64,000 nt of DNA from NCBI GenBank assembly GCA_019925095.2, contig CM034391.1, positions 3,623,051 through 3,687,050 of the forward strand. The letters are read 5' to 3'. The notes beneath the pieces were generated by a model that saw nothing but the letters and a program-made list of their open reading frames with translations, had not been told where the DNA came from and made no database searches. The stretch's first letter is position 1, and the number at the start of each line of letters is the position of its first letter. Origin of the DNA: Dendrolimus kikuchii (taxonomy: Eukaryota; Arthropoda; Insecta; Lepidoptera; Lasiocampidae). Of this stretch, positions 43,562 to 56,328 are shown piece after piece. The position numbers and the translations under genes were made by a program.

Positions 43562-44877
43562 CTAAAGTATGTAGGTGCCATTTTGTTGGATAACTTTTTG
43601 CCATCTTGTAGGTAGGGACGTGATCCCATTGCTATAAAAAATTTGGGGCTTCTCATCAAAAAACTGCGAAAAGTGGTTTTGGCAGTCCTTTCGTGATGTT
43701 AACCTGACACTGCCTAAGGAATTCTGCAGAGACCGAAACAGGTGAAAATCTGAAGGTGCAAGTTCAGGACTATACGGCAGATGCATTAACACCTCCCAGC
43801 CAAACTCTCGTAATTTTTGCTGAGGGGCTAAAGATGTGTGAGGTCTAGCGTTATCATGGTGAAAAACCACACCCCTTCTGTTGATTAATTCTGGCCGCTT
43901 TCTCTCAACTTTTTGCTTTAATCTCATCAGTTGTTCGCAGTACAGTTCAGAATCGATGGTCCTGCCTGGCGGTAACAGCTCATAATGAATAATGCCCTTC
44001 CAATCCCAACATACACACAGCACCACCTTGTTGCGAGTTAACCCGGGTTTCGCCACAGTCTGTGAAGCCCGACCGGCCTTTGACCACGATCTTTTTCGCA
44101 CGTTCTTGTCGTACGTGATCCACTTTTCATCACCAGTTATCAGCTTCTTCAGTTCAGGTTCAGTTTCATTACGTCGTAATAAAGAATCACAAATGGGTAC
44201 ACGGTTCGTTAGGTTTCTTTCAGTGAGCTCATGAGGCACCCAAATATCGAGCTTTTTTGTGTACCAAGCTTTTTTTTCAAATGCGCCAAAACCGTTTTGT
44301 GGTCAATTCCCAGTTCTCCAGCTACATCGTAACTACTAATATGCCGATCTTGCTCCACTTTTTAAAAAATGGCATCAAATTTGTCCGTAACAGGGTGACC
44401 AAAGCAACGTACATCTTTGATATCAAAATTTCCGGATTGAAAATGCTTAAACCAAATTTATTTTATGTTTAAGGCTTGGCAACTAGGCCTTTAAGCCAGG
44501 CGCAGTTGTATTGTAGGCTACAATCCACACCACTCAACGGAGTTCTTGTGAAAACTCGAAAGGCCACATTTGGCTATATAGTTCACATTTCTCGCAAAAA
44601 CACATAATTACTACTCAAAAACTATCAATATCCTACAACTATTGTTCATTTTAGAGTAATTTTACACATTTTTAGAAAATAAAACTGCACAGCACAACAT
44701 CTCCTTTCAGTTCCCGCCAAAAACACCTCACTTAAACCAAATTTGCGCTACTCTCACAGATACTGCATTAGGTCCATAAACATCACAATTTTTTTTCGCG
44801 GCTTATATTGCATTTTTTTTACCTTTTTTGTAGTAAAATTTTAAAATGTATCGAATTTCTTCATTAGATTCACTCAT
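43562..44877 (-). pseudogene. mariner transposase, broken
   Basis: The C-terminal ~230 codons are intact: ITGDEKWITYD (first catalytic Asp), VVFHHDNARPHTS (second), YSPELAPSDFHLF (third), the D,D34D pattern, preceded by WVPHELTERN. Further upstream in the minus frame are SSYDVAGELGIDHKTVLAHL (helix-turn-helix) and an ATG at 44877. It is disabled by a +2 shift in an A-run near 44271-44278, a TAA near 44362, another TAA in the first 30 codons, and the SINE at 44460-44730. Mariner transposases cut and paste the element at TA sites; this copy cannot make one. Confidence 0.92.
44460..44730 (-). mobile_element. SINE family S3 inserted in the mariner copy
   Basis: CTTAAACCAAATTT at 44446-44459 and 44731-44744 is a 14-bp target duplication. 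271 bp: shorter than the other copies by a different segment before GGCTTAAAGGCCTAGTTGCC. Confidence 0.92.
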
Positions 44878-45059
44878 TTTAACAATAAGAAAAACAAATG
44901 AAATTCACACATTTTCCTAATTTGAATTTGGAATTGTCTTCTTTAAAATTAAAACTTTTTAATGATACCCAAACCAGCCAGATACAAATGGTATAGCCAA
45001 AGAGATCTTATTACAAGTTCATACATACTATATGCGAAAAGACTTTTTCCCCAACCTAT

Positions 45060-45841
45060 TATATAATTATATGGAATAGGTAACCATGTATAATATTTTC
45101 TAACATAATTAATTTCACAATCTTGTCCACTAAATAAAAGCCTTACTCCTAAAAATAACTTGTGCAGATTAGTCCTCAGTAACGTCGGTGTATACTATGT
45201 ACACTCTATCCTAACTATAGGTGGCAGCATAATAGCCGATTTAAGAGACATAGTGTGAAAAAAAGTCTACAAACGAGCTACTTTCTGCGAATATATACAC
45301 AAAAAGGTTTCTTTTGATACCTGAGCAATATAGCGACTAGAGTTCACATACTATACAACGGCGGAAGAAAGAACATTATGTGATCACACGCACTTAAACT
45401 AACAATAAATACAAACTCAACAATAATAGTATTATAAACGAACAATAATTATTAGGCACATAATAAATACGTCATTGCAAACAGCCTCGTTTCCAATCCA
45501 TAAAGTAAGGAATGACGCTCACATAGACAAAACGGTACAAATGTCAAACCGTTCTATATTTCAATTTGAATGAAAAAACACATTTTTCTCTTTGACTAAT
45601 GGTCAGTTCCTATATCTTATACTACACATTAAATTGCCTTACCACGGCTAAATTTTGATATTACATGTATCAATGTAGCTTATGTTAAATTTTAAGCGAT
45701 AGTGAGGCAAATGAACGGTCAGTAAGATGTAGGAACCGACCATCAATGGCACATTCATAAGATCTAGTGTAATATTTTTTACATACCTAGTTTGCATAAA
45801 CTATGACTAACTTGAAGGAACAATACTTTTTTTACAAATAG
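45060..45841. other. Unique sequence
   Basis: Nothing recognised. Confidence 0.4.
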
Positions 45842-46123
45842 TATTTTATTTTTTTATTGCATGAATTCAGCAGACAGTCAGACGGCCCACCTGATGGAAA
45901 GCGGTTACTATCGCCTATGAACTCTACAGGGAGACTGGAACCAGGCCATTAATGCTGGAACACTACTCAAGGTTGTTATGGCGGCATACTCTAGACCAGG
46001 GTTGATAGTCATCCAGACGGGCAAATATCCTACCACCTGGCTGGGGGCCGTCTTGTCGCCTCTTACGACAGCCTGCCGGCCGCAGGAAATTGTATTCTTT
46101 CTCCGTTCCTGCACGGACATAGT
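45842..46123 (-). mobile_element. SINE S1 copy with internal deletion
   Basis: Plus strand TTTTTTATTGCATGAATTCA to CTTTCTCCGTTCCTGCACGG; lacks the block between CGCCTATG and AACTCTACAGGG. Confidence 0.7.
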
Positions 46124-46566
46124 AAATATTTGAGTAGTCTTAACAGGCCATACTTTGTTTTTAGAATGTGAAACCTTGTACCTGGAAATAACTTTTAAAT
46201 AAGTATTCTTGTTTCCAAAATATTTTTATGTGCCAGTCCCATCAATGAGCGCCAGTCCTTAATATTGGGTAATTTCAGTTTTTATAGAGTATTTCCTTAA
46301 ATCTCATTCAAAGTCTTAAATGTATAGAATTATGGACAATGATATAGTACAAGTACATAGATAATTATGTAGTTTAAATTATTATGGGCTGAATTTTTCT
46401 TATAAGTACGCCTAAAAGACATATTAAATTTAAAGATAAGGCAAGAAAAAATGTAAACAGATACTTTACTCTTGAATTAAAACTATCACAATTTTTATCA
46501 AATTTTTTACACATTTTTAGTTAGCCTTCAAAATTTCATTTAATATTTAATTTATTTCTGAAGGAC

Positions 46567-46608
46567 TATATCCATTATTTATGTATATATTATATATACA
46601 TAAATAAT

Positions 46609-46686
<78 letters not shown>

Positions 46687-46705
46687 GTGTGTGTGTGTAC
46701 ATACA
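46567..46705. repeat. Perfect AT hairpin followed by (AT)n and (TG)n
   Basis: ATATCCATTATTTATGTATA and its inverse meet around 46591, then about 30 AT units to 46678, then a short TG run. Confidence 0.9.
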
Positions 46706-49230
46706 TATAATTTATGAAATATCGATTGTTAATGAAATAAGAAAATTACTTTCATCATATTTTAAATCACTACATTAAGTACTTTGCCGTTGAGCACATT
46801 TAGAAGGATGTATCAACCCATTTTAATAACAACGTCCAAAAAGTACTTTCTGGGCATTCAGTGTAATTTACTAAAGGCGCGTCTCCATTAATTAAGGATA
46901 CCACGTTTAGAATCAAAGCGTCACTAAACGATCTCATTATGATACGCGTAACTTACGCAATATGTCTCATATAAAATTATATATACAATGTCATGAAATT
47001 TTTTGAGAAATATCTTTTAAGTAAATTTATATAATATATAAATTAAATTATAATATTGATTTAAAGATATTCCTACATGTTTTAATAGAGATATTTTCTT
47101 TACTAAAATGCATTTAGCATGACTATATTTTTTTATTAAAATACATCACCGATTGACTAGTATTTAACTACGGGAATATAGGTACGTAGTAGATATGTGC
47201 CAGATAGAGATATTTTTAATGACATGATGTAATTTTAGCAAAACAACGCGGCTTGACTTATTCATAGACTAAGTAGTTCATGGATAAATCTACCTCTATA
47301 ATCTACTTCTACCCTTTTGGCATAGGCAAGTGCCTATCTGTCCGGGCTGGAGGTGAAAGCCTATGCGAGTCAACAGCCCGGACAAGGGACGTTTGAGGAT
47401 TGACCAGGGGTTTCTCCAGGTAAAAAAGGCAAGCGCCTCTTATATATATATAATATATAGTGTATCAACCATGCAAGCACCTGTACTAATACCGTAGAGG
47501 TAATGCTCTCACTTTAATAAATGATTTTTTTTCTACTAAGAACGCTAGTGCTGAGTGCGTCATAAGTCATAACTCTCATATGAAATTTAATTTTAAATTG
47601 GTTTGAGCTATTCTAATATAACTGCTATCTATATACATAAAGGCCATGCTGAATTTAACGACCTCTTTAGATTAGGAAGGCTGTGCAGTATATTTTTATG
47701 TATGATAAACCATCAACTGTATTACTAAAGCCGCGTACACAAAGAGCCACTGAGACCAATGATTATTTGTTACCTTTTGCCGGCAATCTGATGCGTGACG
47801 GCAACATCAAAGAAATCAAACCGTCGAATGATTCGATTCGACAATTCGACCGTTAGTACCTACAGGTCAAGGACCAACGATTGGGCTTCGTTGGCCCTGT
47901 GTGTACGAGGCTTAACAAGAATATTCATAAAGATGGCGCTAACTATAAAAATATTCCTAGCAGCAATGTTGTTAATGGTTTTTATATTTAGGTTAACTTT
48001 ATACAACTATTACAATGAAGGCGACTAAATGAATTAATGTTTGTTTTAACATTTAAAAACTTTTTATACCGATTAGGCTGTAGCCAAAATGTCTCAACCA
48101 TTTTAGGGACCGTAAAAAAATATAATAAATTGTAGACACATTGGAATACGTTAGTTATAAGATACATTATTATATTATAAACTATAATATACCTTTTACC
48201 ACCAAAATGCATGTGGCACCAGCTAGGACTAATTTCCAAGCACAAAGTTTTTTTTTAAATCGTATTATAATAAAAACCAAATTGTTGCTTTTTAACGACT
48301 ATTTCAGCTGCAGTTAAAACTATGAACTTTAAAAATGTGTAGATAAAGTTGAATGCGTATATTTCTACATCATAGAACATTCTAGAACTCCAAAATATTT
48401 ATCTTACAAAGATTCACGATCCCGCCACATGATACAGCAGGCTGTCTTTCTAATGCTTGAACTCCATGTTGTCCTATCAAACAGGCTGTTTTACGTGTCT
48501 GGCTTTTACCTTCAAAAATCTATGCACCTAATTTTTTAATTATTGATATTTACTTTCTGGCCTTTTATATGAGCTTTATACTTCCCTCTGAAACATAGAA
48601 TTGAAGTTTTGTCAGACATTTTAGAAAAACGTAATTAAGTCACAAGACTGTAACGGTGCAATGGATAACGCCATCTAGCGGTACATGCAGATTGTATACA
48701 TTGTTTTACTTTCCGGCATTACAGTTAAGGAAAATTAGTTTTCCTATGCCTGGGGCTTCATCTGAGGCGAAAGAAAGAGAAGGAGGAGAGGAGGGACGCG
48801 CACCGGTCCCCCTCTCACCCTGAGGAAGGCGGAGAGGGCTCAGCTCTCTGGCCTACAAGTGAAGAGGCCAGCCCGCAAAGAGGCCGGTCGTCGTCCGTCA
48901 GGTCTGGAGGTGAATATGCAAGCGAGCCTACAGCCTGAACAAGGGACGTTCGAAGATCGGCCAGGTGTTTTAGTGGGTATCCCTAACCGTGGTGTGACAA
49001 TAGCATTCCTACGGCGATGCTAGTGCCACTCCGACGAGGCGAATGCCACACGCCCCACCGCGGTGGTTTTTCTTCAAGCGGATTTTCCTTGATAAAAAAG
49101 GGGCTTCACCTGTGTTAATACGAACCTACCTTAATATGACCTGAATTGTTCTTCATTTAAATTAATTACTATTTCAAAGCTAAGTGCAAGTGTGAACATA
49201 CCTTTATTTCCAATAAATAAAAATATATAT
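46706..49230. other. Repeat debris and unique sequence
   Basis: 47325-47420 and 48760-49095 are GC-rich and share GGAGGTGAA, CAAGGGACGTT and GA(T)GACCAGG-like text; the latter holds TTTTAGTGGGTATCCCTAAC, typical of an R1-clade LINE untranslated region. 47720-47920 is unique. No exon seen. Confidence 0.4.
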
Positions 49231-49660
49231 AATATTTTCTTAAGTTTTCGCGACTAGTATACATAATAAAACTACGTTTTAACGGTTTTCAGCGCGGTGA
49301 TTTGTTTTATTTTTATTATTTTTCCTCCCACCCATTTTAATATTATATAAAATATTAGAGCTAGGCATGTTTGCTGAAGTTTCTTACTCCGCTTTTTCTC
49401 TTCAAGCCACAACATGTCGCGAAGCGGTGGTAAATTAGATTAGGCTCCCATAGAGTAAACAATAACCATAAACAAAATTAAAACTAAACAATTAAAATGA
49501 ACAAGTTGGCGGTAGGCTAAATAAAACATTAACAATACTCATTGACACTTGACATCTATGTTTTCCGTGATCACGGCTACTGAAAAGTGGCCGAAACGTC
49601 GGAATAATAAAAATCAAATAATTACCGCGCTTAAGACCGTTACAACGTAGTTTTATAACA
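49231..49660. mobile_element. Foldback element copy carrying an inserted module
   Basis: Left AATATTTTCTTAAGTTTTCG, right CCGTTACAACGTAGTTTTAT; inside, 49320-49480 carries the ACATGTCGCGAAGCGGTGGT module also at 24110. It ends 25 bp from the stop of the terminal exon at 49685. Confidence 0.75.
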
Positions 49661-49684
49661 ATATATATATACTCACTGAATCAC

Positions 49685-49830
49685 TTAATGCGGTCGCCCA
49701 CTTTTACCGGCCCTCTGCGGACTTCCGGGCACCGAAGATGAAAGTCCAACATACTCAAGAGCGATCGTCTTGTCACACGGACTGCGCTTCAGATATTCAG
49801 AAATGTGTTGCACTATTAAATCGATTGCCA
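49685..49830 (-). CDS. Terminal coding exon, alternative C-terminus 1 of an unidentified minus-strand gene
   Basis: Minus strand. Acceptor GGTTTTCTTTCCAG, then TG completing a split codon (G+TG would be Val), then AIDLIVQHISEYLKRSPCDK, TIALEYVGLSSSVPGSPQRA, GKSGRPH and TAA (49685-49687), 47 residues after the split codon. The opening matches the exon at 63181-63347 in phase and peptide. The helix-like AIDLIVQHI resembles the last helix of KH domains of the Nova/pasilla type (inference, low confidence). The upstream exon lies beyond 64000 or was not found. Confidence 0.7.
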
Positions 49831-49876
49831 CTGGAAAGAAAACCAAATAAATTATTCAATTTAACAGCCCACGATT

Positions 49877-50075
49877 ATATGATAGATAGATAACACTTTA
49901 TTGCTCACCAAAATAAACAAATACAAAAACAAAATGTATAATTACAATACTTCTTGGCAAAACAACAGGCGGCCTTATCGCTAAAAGCGATCTCTTCCAG
50001 GCAACCTAGCTTAAAAGAAATTCTTAACTAATCTGGCGATGTAGGTGAAGCAGAAAAAAGATAGGACTGTACAAT
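49877..50075 (-). mobile_element. LINE 3' tail
   Basis: ATAACACTTTATTGCTCACC to GCGATCTCTTCCAGGCAACC, extending to about 50075. Same family as 3640-3777. Confidence 0.6.
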
Positions 50076-52506
50076 TTAAATATACATACTTACACTAATT
50101 TATAAATTTAATACATATATAAAAAAAAAAAAAATGTACGTATATACAAAATAATTTAAATAAATATATTTGTTAACATTATATGTGACAAGCATTTTAT
50201 ATATTACAATAGATAAATAAGTAAATGTTTAATATATTAGACATATTTATTTAGAGACAGATAGTACTTTACTATATGAAGCTGAATGTAGGATTTTTTT
50301 ATACTACGCCTTGTTATTAGAGGAAAACAAGTAGTATACCCGTCAGATTTCTCAAAAGCGGATTGGTAGGATTCACATTTCATTAATATTAGCTTCCATA
50401 GTATGCATTTCTTAACAGTTAAACGAGTGGCACCTATTGCAAAATTACGCCAAGGAAACGCTATATAAGTAACGGAGAATCTGCTTGTGTTTGAACCTCT
50501 TTAGTGTTATATTTTTTCTAACGACCGGCAGAAGAACACACACATATATCCCCAAGTTAAGCAACTTATACTTAAAGTTATATACAACGGGTTTCTCTGG
50601 AGCCGATCTAAAACACTCAGATCATAAGTAAATAAGGGAGTTTGAAATGTTTAACATACTCAACCAGAGAGGCCATCGAAGTGAATTTAATAAACTTGGC
50701 GCAAATTCAAACCGATTGTTAATAAAATAACCCACATTCTTGTTCTTCAATACAATTTATGTGTAGATTATATCTGATTATTTCGTTCAAGTGAACATAA
50801 GCTCCACTAGCTAAATGGGTAACAACGTAATGGCACCAAGCAAGCAGCTATTGGTTCGAACCCAAAGGTAATAAAAAGAGATTATCGTTCCTTATTGGAA
50901 TTGGAATACACGTGAATTTTAATACTAAAACTTAATTCCGCAAGTAGCCAGATTTGCCGTAATTGTGATTTTAAGAATTTTATGAAGTGTATTTATTACC
51001 ATTATAAATATTCTGTCATTATCATTAGAATAATTTCATACATTCTAATCTTATGAATAAAGGAAAACTTATTTATTGTCAAATATTTTACTACTTTCTT
51101 TTATATGATTATCTCCCGCCAGTTGTATAATTTGTTTTCCAACAAATTCTAGAATGTTTTTATAGTACCTACATGCACCAAGGCTTCTATGGTATCGGGT
51201 TATGTACGTACAAAGCATTATATAAATGCTTTGTACATGCATAAATATTGTATGGTTATGTGCTATTTATTGTATTATTTTGTATATGTGTAAATGAGGA
51301 ATTAAAAATTAAATAACGAGAACAGTTTTGCAAACACTTTATTCGTTTAAATTATAAACTAATCTAATTATCTAAATTATATTAATTTTACTTGAAAATA
51401 ATTCAGTTTATGGTCATATATGTAGAAATACATAAAAGCTATTTTGTGCAAAGGCAATTGTTTTAAATAAATTTGCCAATAATAGGGGAAACTATATCAT
51501 TGTCGGTCGGCACCCTATTAATTTATTCTGAACTAAGATTTTCTTGTAGCCATACAATGGTAATTTAATATTATTGCATGGCTACAAAATATTCCTTTTT
51601 TTATTGCGAAGCTGGTAGACTGGCAGACAGCCCGGATTATGGAAAATGACGACTGTCGCCTATAGAAGTTTGCAACACCAGGAGCAAAGCCAATACGTTG
51701 CCAGCTTCTAGAATAGGATAGAGGATAGGGGGATAACATAGAATATTCAGATAGGACCAATGGGATAGAGAGCTTGGGATTTGGGATTGGAACAGGAAGA
51801 TAGGGAGGATGTAGGATTATTATTAAGATTTCTTAATATCTTGAATTGACTAAGTGCCAATCATTGGGTTGGGTGCCTACAAATATAGTTTACTCTAGTT
51901 GGTGACTCGTCAACAAATTGGACATGTGAAACTTATATCAAGCATATTTTTGGTTTTGATCGAAAACCTTCAGTATGTGCGTATAGGAACGAAATATTAG
52001 AGTACAAACATTTATTAAGTAGTAAACTTAAATTCTATAAAATGTACTTTCCACAGAGTCGTTCATTAAAGCGAATAAATATACAAAAATGCCTGCAAAA
52101 TGCGGAAGATGACCGTCTCAGTTGATAGACCTAAATTCTAATAAAAAGCATTAATAGTGTGAATACTAAAGGTAGACTTTGCAAATGAAATAGCAATAAT
52201 TATTACTTATAGAAATGTAACAATAAAAAGAAGCTTACAAAGTAGACCTAATTTAAACATCATTGTAGTAAAAATATACTTTTTATTTGAATAACTGGGA
52301 GATACTTTCATAAGTAATAACATGAGAGAAGTATGACAATCGCCCAGTAAAAACTGTAACTTGTAACACCCTCTGCAATCACAGTTGGCGCCACCAGTCC
52401 GTTTGTTTTTATAAAATAATAACAGTTAAATTTTGCATTCACGTCTTACTATATATAATAAATATATGTTTGTTTTAAATTTACATCAGTCAAATATTTA
52501 AAGTCC
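50076..52506. other. Unique sequence plus MITE M3 relative and S1-like fragment
   Basis: 51208-51240 is a hairpin (GTACAAAGCATTATATAAAT facing its inverse). 51485-51897 has M3-like ends around an S1-like piece (51594-51720). 52364-52415 is the left arm of an inverted pair with 56241-56295. Confidence 0.45.
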
Positions 52507-52508
52507 TA

Positions 52509-55500
52509 ATGGGGATTGTTCAAAAAAAATTACCCTCTGATTTTATATTTTTATTATGTAAAATAGGGTATTTTAAGATACTAATTTGAATATTTTTGTG
52601 TTTTAAGAGGTAGTTTTTTTTTAATTCGATTTTTAAACAAATTATCCGATGACGTCATTGGGGACAACTTTACATTAATTCCTTTGCCTATAAAAAGAAA
52701 ATAATCATATTAATCTGTGCTACTATTTAAATGTTACTGTCATTATTCATTATGACACATCGTAATCATTTTAGTGTGGCCAGCTTAGCAATTTTATCGG
52801 TAGATTTATTTTATATATTTTGGTGTTCAACGTTTATTATTTTCTAAGTTACCGTTAAGTTATTTAAAGTGACCTTTAGTGAAAAATTAATATAATATAA
52901 CTTAAACTGAATAATGTACATTATACCATTAATTGATAATCAGGCATAAATTACCTATTAGACACCATTGTGATGTCATTACTTTTCTTAATTTGTAATA
53001 AAGTATTCTTTCGGCGATTGCAACAGATAAAGCTCATTCGACCACTAAAATACTTTGATTTGGTATCACATTTGGGTTATCATTTTATAATGTTTGATAC
53101 CTAGACATAGTCTCATTATCCAATGATGTTGTCAATCCAGTTAAAATAAAAAGGTTGTTTTGTCAGTTTAAATTGAGGGGGAGGGGGGGGGGGAGTATTA
53201 TTAGTCAGACCTTTAAAAAAAAATATCAGTCGTTAAGACTGCACTTCAGAGATAAAAACTTGGTATCTGAGGGTGACGGTCGTGCGAATTCAGTGCATTT
53301 TCCCCATCTTAGAAGTATCTACCGAAGTTTTCAATTTAAAAATCATGGCGATGTTCGATAAGGTCTTTTTTAAGTCAATATGTTGGGAGTTACTTTCCTA
53401 CACACACGTGTGTACCTACAAGAATTACAAACTTTAGTAATTTCACTATTATCAACCTGGCAACATTGGGTATTTAGGCTTTAGATCGGCGATTAATGCA
53501 GCATTTCTAAATTCTAATATTATTCATTATAATTAATTTCGCCCTTAGAAAAATCTTCTAAAGTCATCCGACAAAAAAGTGAACTGTTTTATTAATGAAA
53601 ATGTATTAAATATTTTCTCTTTCTAAACATGGTCGGATCTTCAAATAGGAGTGTTAATTGTGTAAAGGTTGATACGCTAAACCTACCTAACATGTAATGT
53701 TATTAGAGTACATAGCTATACTCGCAGTACATACTGGAGAAATAAGAGGAGCTAAAATCCTGATGTAAGTAGTTTTGTGAAGGTTTCTAAATTCAACATG
53801 TTCGTCCATAGATCTTCCTTCCTTCTTTCCTTTTATAACCTGTGTAGTATATTACTATTCCTGTCTGTAAATTTCATCCATATAAGACATCAGTAATGTT
53901 AATTATTAGTTAATATATGATTGATGTAAGTATACTTTGTGTTGAAGTCAAAATTCATCTAAAATGTGCACCTATTTATAAAAAAATAGCTACATGTCTC
54001 ACTCATTCATTAGAAACTGATTAAAATAATATGAATTACTTATTTGATAATTTGGTACAATCAATAAATCAGCAACCTATATTACTTTCTTAATAATCTA
54101 TAATACAAGTAAAATATCTCATATAAATACATACAAATAAAGGAACAGACATTGCACCACTACCCTGGCGGTTAGATAGTGTGTTTGATTGCTAATGTAT
54201 GTTATGGATCTGATCTTGGAAAATATGAAACTCTCCAGTAGTTTTAAATATATTCACTTGCCGGCTTAAAAGTGATTAATTAAGCACATCTATGGCTTGA
54301 AGGATTTCATGGAATATGAAGATTTGTGACAAATACCTTAATGATTGTAAATCTCTTAATAATATGATTTTGATGTGTAACATAGTTACTAATATGAAAA
54401 ATTATGAGTTAAATAAGGACTATGCGAGTAATTATATAGACACTATATCTTTTTTTTTCAGGTTCAGAAAAAATTAGCAACAACTTTTCTGCATAAGCAA
54501 GGGTTATGCTTGATCATAGAATTTTATGACTTATCCACTGCAGTTTACATGAAAACTTTATGTATAGAAAAAACCAAATGCTAGCCTGCAGAAAAAAGAA
54601 AAAGATAAAACTGAACATTTCTGAAAAGATTATATAATATGTCCTAAATTATTATTAATAAGTGTTTAAGTAAATAAACAAGTTTAACTGCTAAAAGTTA
54701 TTTATTATTTCATCTTGCAAAATAATAAGTCCAAAGATATATTTTATTAATCAATTCATATAAATATATAGCACATACAAATTTATAACTCACAATAGTT
54801 TGCTTTCAGTATAGAAACCATCTTATTCTTATAACTCGTAATGTGAACTCTTAAGACATCAGTCAAAGTATAGCTAAAATATTTTTGGAGGAATGTTAAA
54901 TATTCATATATTGTTTACATGAATTATAACTAATAACATCTAGATTTATGTATATATAAAAATAAGTTATTTAAAATAGCCATCCTTGTTTTCAATTAAT
55001 TAAGCTTTAAAGATATAGGCCATTCTTCTATGGTGGTACTAATCTTTTCAATCAGTTTCCATTTATTGGTTTGGGCTCGCTTGAGATAAATTCAGGTTCT
55101 GGTGAACTTTTTGTATGCCATTAGCTCCAATGCAGTTCATAAACAATACTCCAAAGAATTAAAGTCAGAACTCGACGAAGGCCAACCTATGCTCTGAACA
55201 AAGTCTGACAAATTGGCTTGCAACCAATGTTGGATTGAATTAGCTTCATGGGAGGGTACAGAGCCCTGTTTGAAAATCCACTTCTATCCAGCGAATAAAG
55301 TATCACTTGATGCTTAAATCATTGTTTCCAATATGTGATTTTGGACGTCCTTCTAACTTCTGGCGCAAGGTGTATTGTTTTTCCAGTTAAATTTTCTTCC
55401 ACCGTGATGATCTTCTCATCAGTAAACAGGTTATTTTTTGGATCGTATCTCTTGAAAAGATTTCGATATCGCTCCAATCACCATTTACGAAGACGCTCGT

Positions 55501-55917
55501 TTATATAATGCACTTTTCTTTGACTTTTAGTTAGAGACCATATGTAAGTATTCTCTTTACAGATATTTAAGAAATATTGGTCTGAAGAGATAATATATAC
55601 ATAATTTAATTCTGGAGTACGTCGAATAAAATGTTTGTTTATGTTGATGTTGTATGACATAACAATGACATAAAAAGGAAAATGTCGGTCCTTTTGTATT
55701 TTGAAACTGAATGGCTACGGTATTCATATGCATTTCACCACACGTAAATGACGTCATAGGATTTAGTAAGGTCAAATAAAGGTCAAACGCATTTCTTTCA
55801 AAATACAAGGGGATTGTACGTTTTTTGGAATTTTAACTAGACAGAAATGATTAGGAACACTATTCCTCGAAATGGTTTTTCAAAAAGCTAAATTGAAAAA
55901 AAGTGAACAATCCCCAT
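52509..55917 (-). mobile_element. Tc1/mariner-superfamily element, 3.4 kb, inactive
   Basis: Inverted termini ATGGGGATTGTTCA (52509-52522) and TGAACAATCCCCAT (55904-55917), each flanked by TA. It encloses the decayed transposase at 55040-55660. It is twice the usual length, so other insertions are probably inside. Confidence 0.75.
55040..55660 (-). pseudogene. Tc1/mariner-like transposase remnant
   Basis: Minus-strand pieces in shifting frames: KSQRKVHYINERLRKW and stop, RYDPKNNLFTDEKIITVEEN (first catalytic Asp kept), then WIFKQGSVPSHEANSIQHWL where QD..P.H is expected (second Asp now Gly), then WPSSSSDFNSLEYCL for the usual WPSSSPDLNPLDY. Several stops. Not the same family as the mariner at 43485. 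Confidence 0.75.
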
Positions 55918-56328
55918 TAGTCCCCCTTTCAATGGCATAAAATTTACGCCCAAGTACGGGCGTGTGCACCGAGTGTAGGCGTGTGCGTGTGCGTGTAGTT
56001 CTATTTTCCTGTACTAAGTTTGATATTAGTTTTGTAATTTAGTGCGACGCATATTAGAGCAAGCTGTGTCTTCATATAGAAGAACATATTGTATAATATT
56101 ATTCTGCTAACTTCTTTGAATATGTAATTTTGAAGACCGTATATTAAATTTATAAAATAAATTAGAAAGGAGCTAGTTAGCACAATCAATTTAAAAGATA
56201 TGTTTTGAATAATCAATAATAAATGTTTTACTTGAGATTTTTTATAAAAACAAGATTAGACTGGTAGCGCCAACTATGATTGCAGAGTGTGTTAAAAATT
56301 ACGTTTTTTACCGAGCCATATTATACCT
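55918..56328. other. Sequence between two elements
   Basis: GTGTGCGTGTGCGTG run at about 55980; right arm of the inverted pair (GTAGCGCCAACTATGATTGC) at 56241-56295. Confidence 0.5.

Larger units (their letters stand above)
43485..45059 (-). mobile_element. mariner-type transposon, dead, with nested SINE
   Basis: Terminal inverted repeats TTAGGTTGGGGAAAAAGT (left) and ATAGGTTGGGGAAAAAGT (right end, inverted) with TA on both sides. 1575 bp; without the SINE and its extra target copy it is 1290 bp, the normal mariner length. Confidence 0.9.

Noticed and set aside
53155..53361. Frame starting after a G-rich run
   Set aside because: No homology, no splice sites, AT-rich context inside the Tc1-like element.
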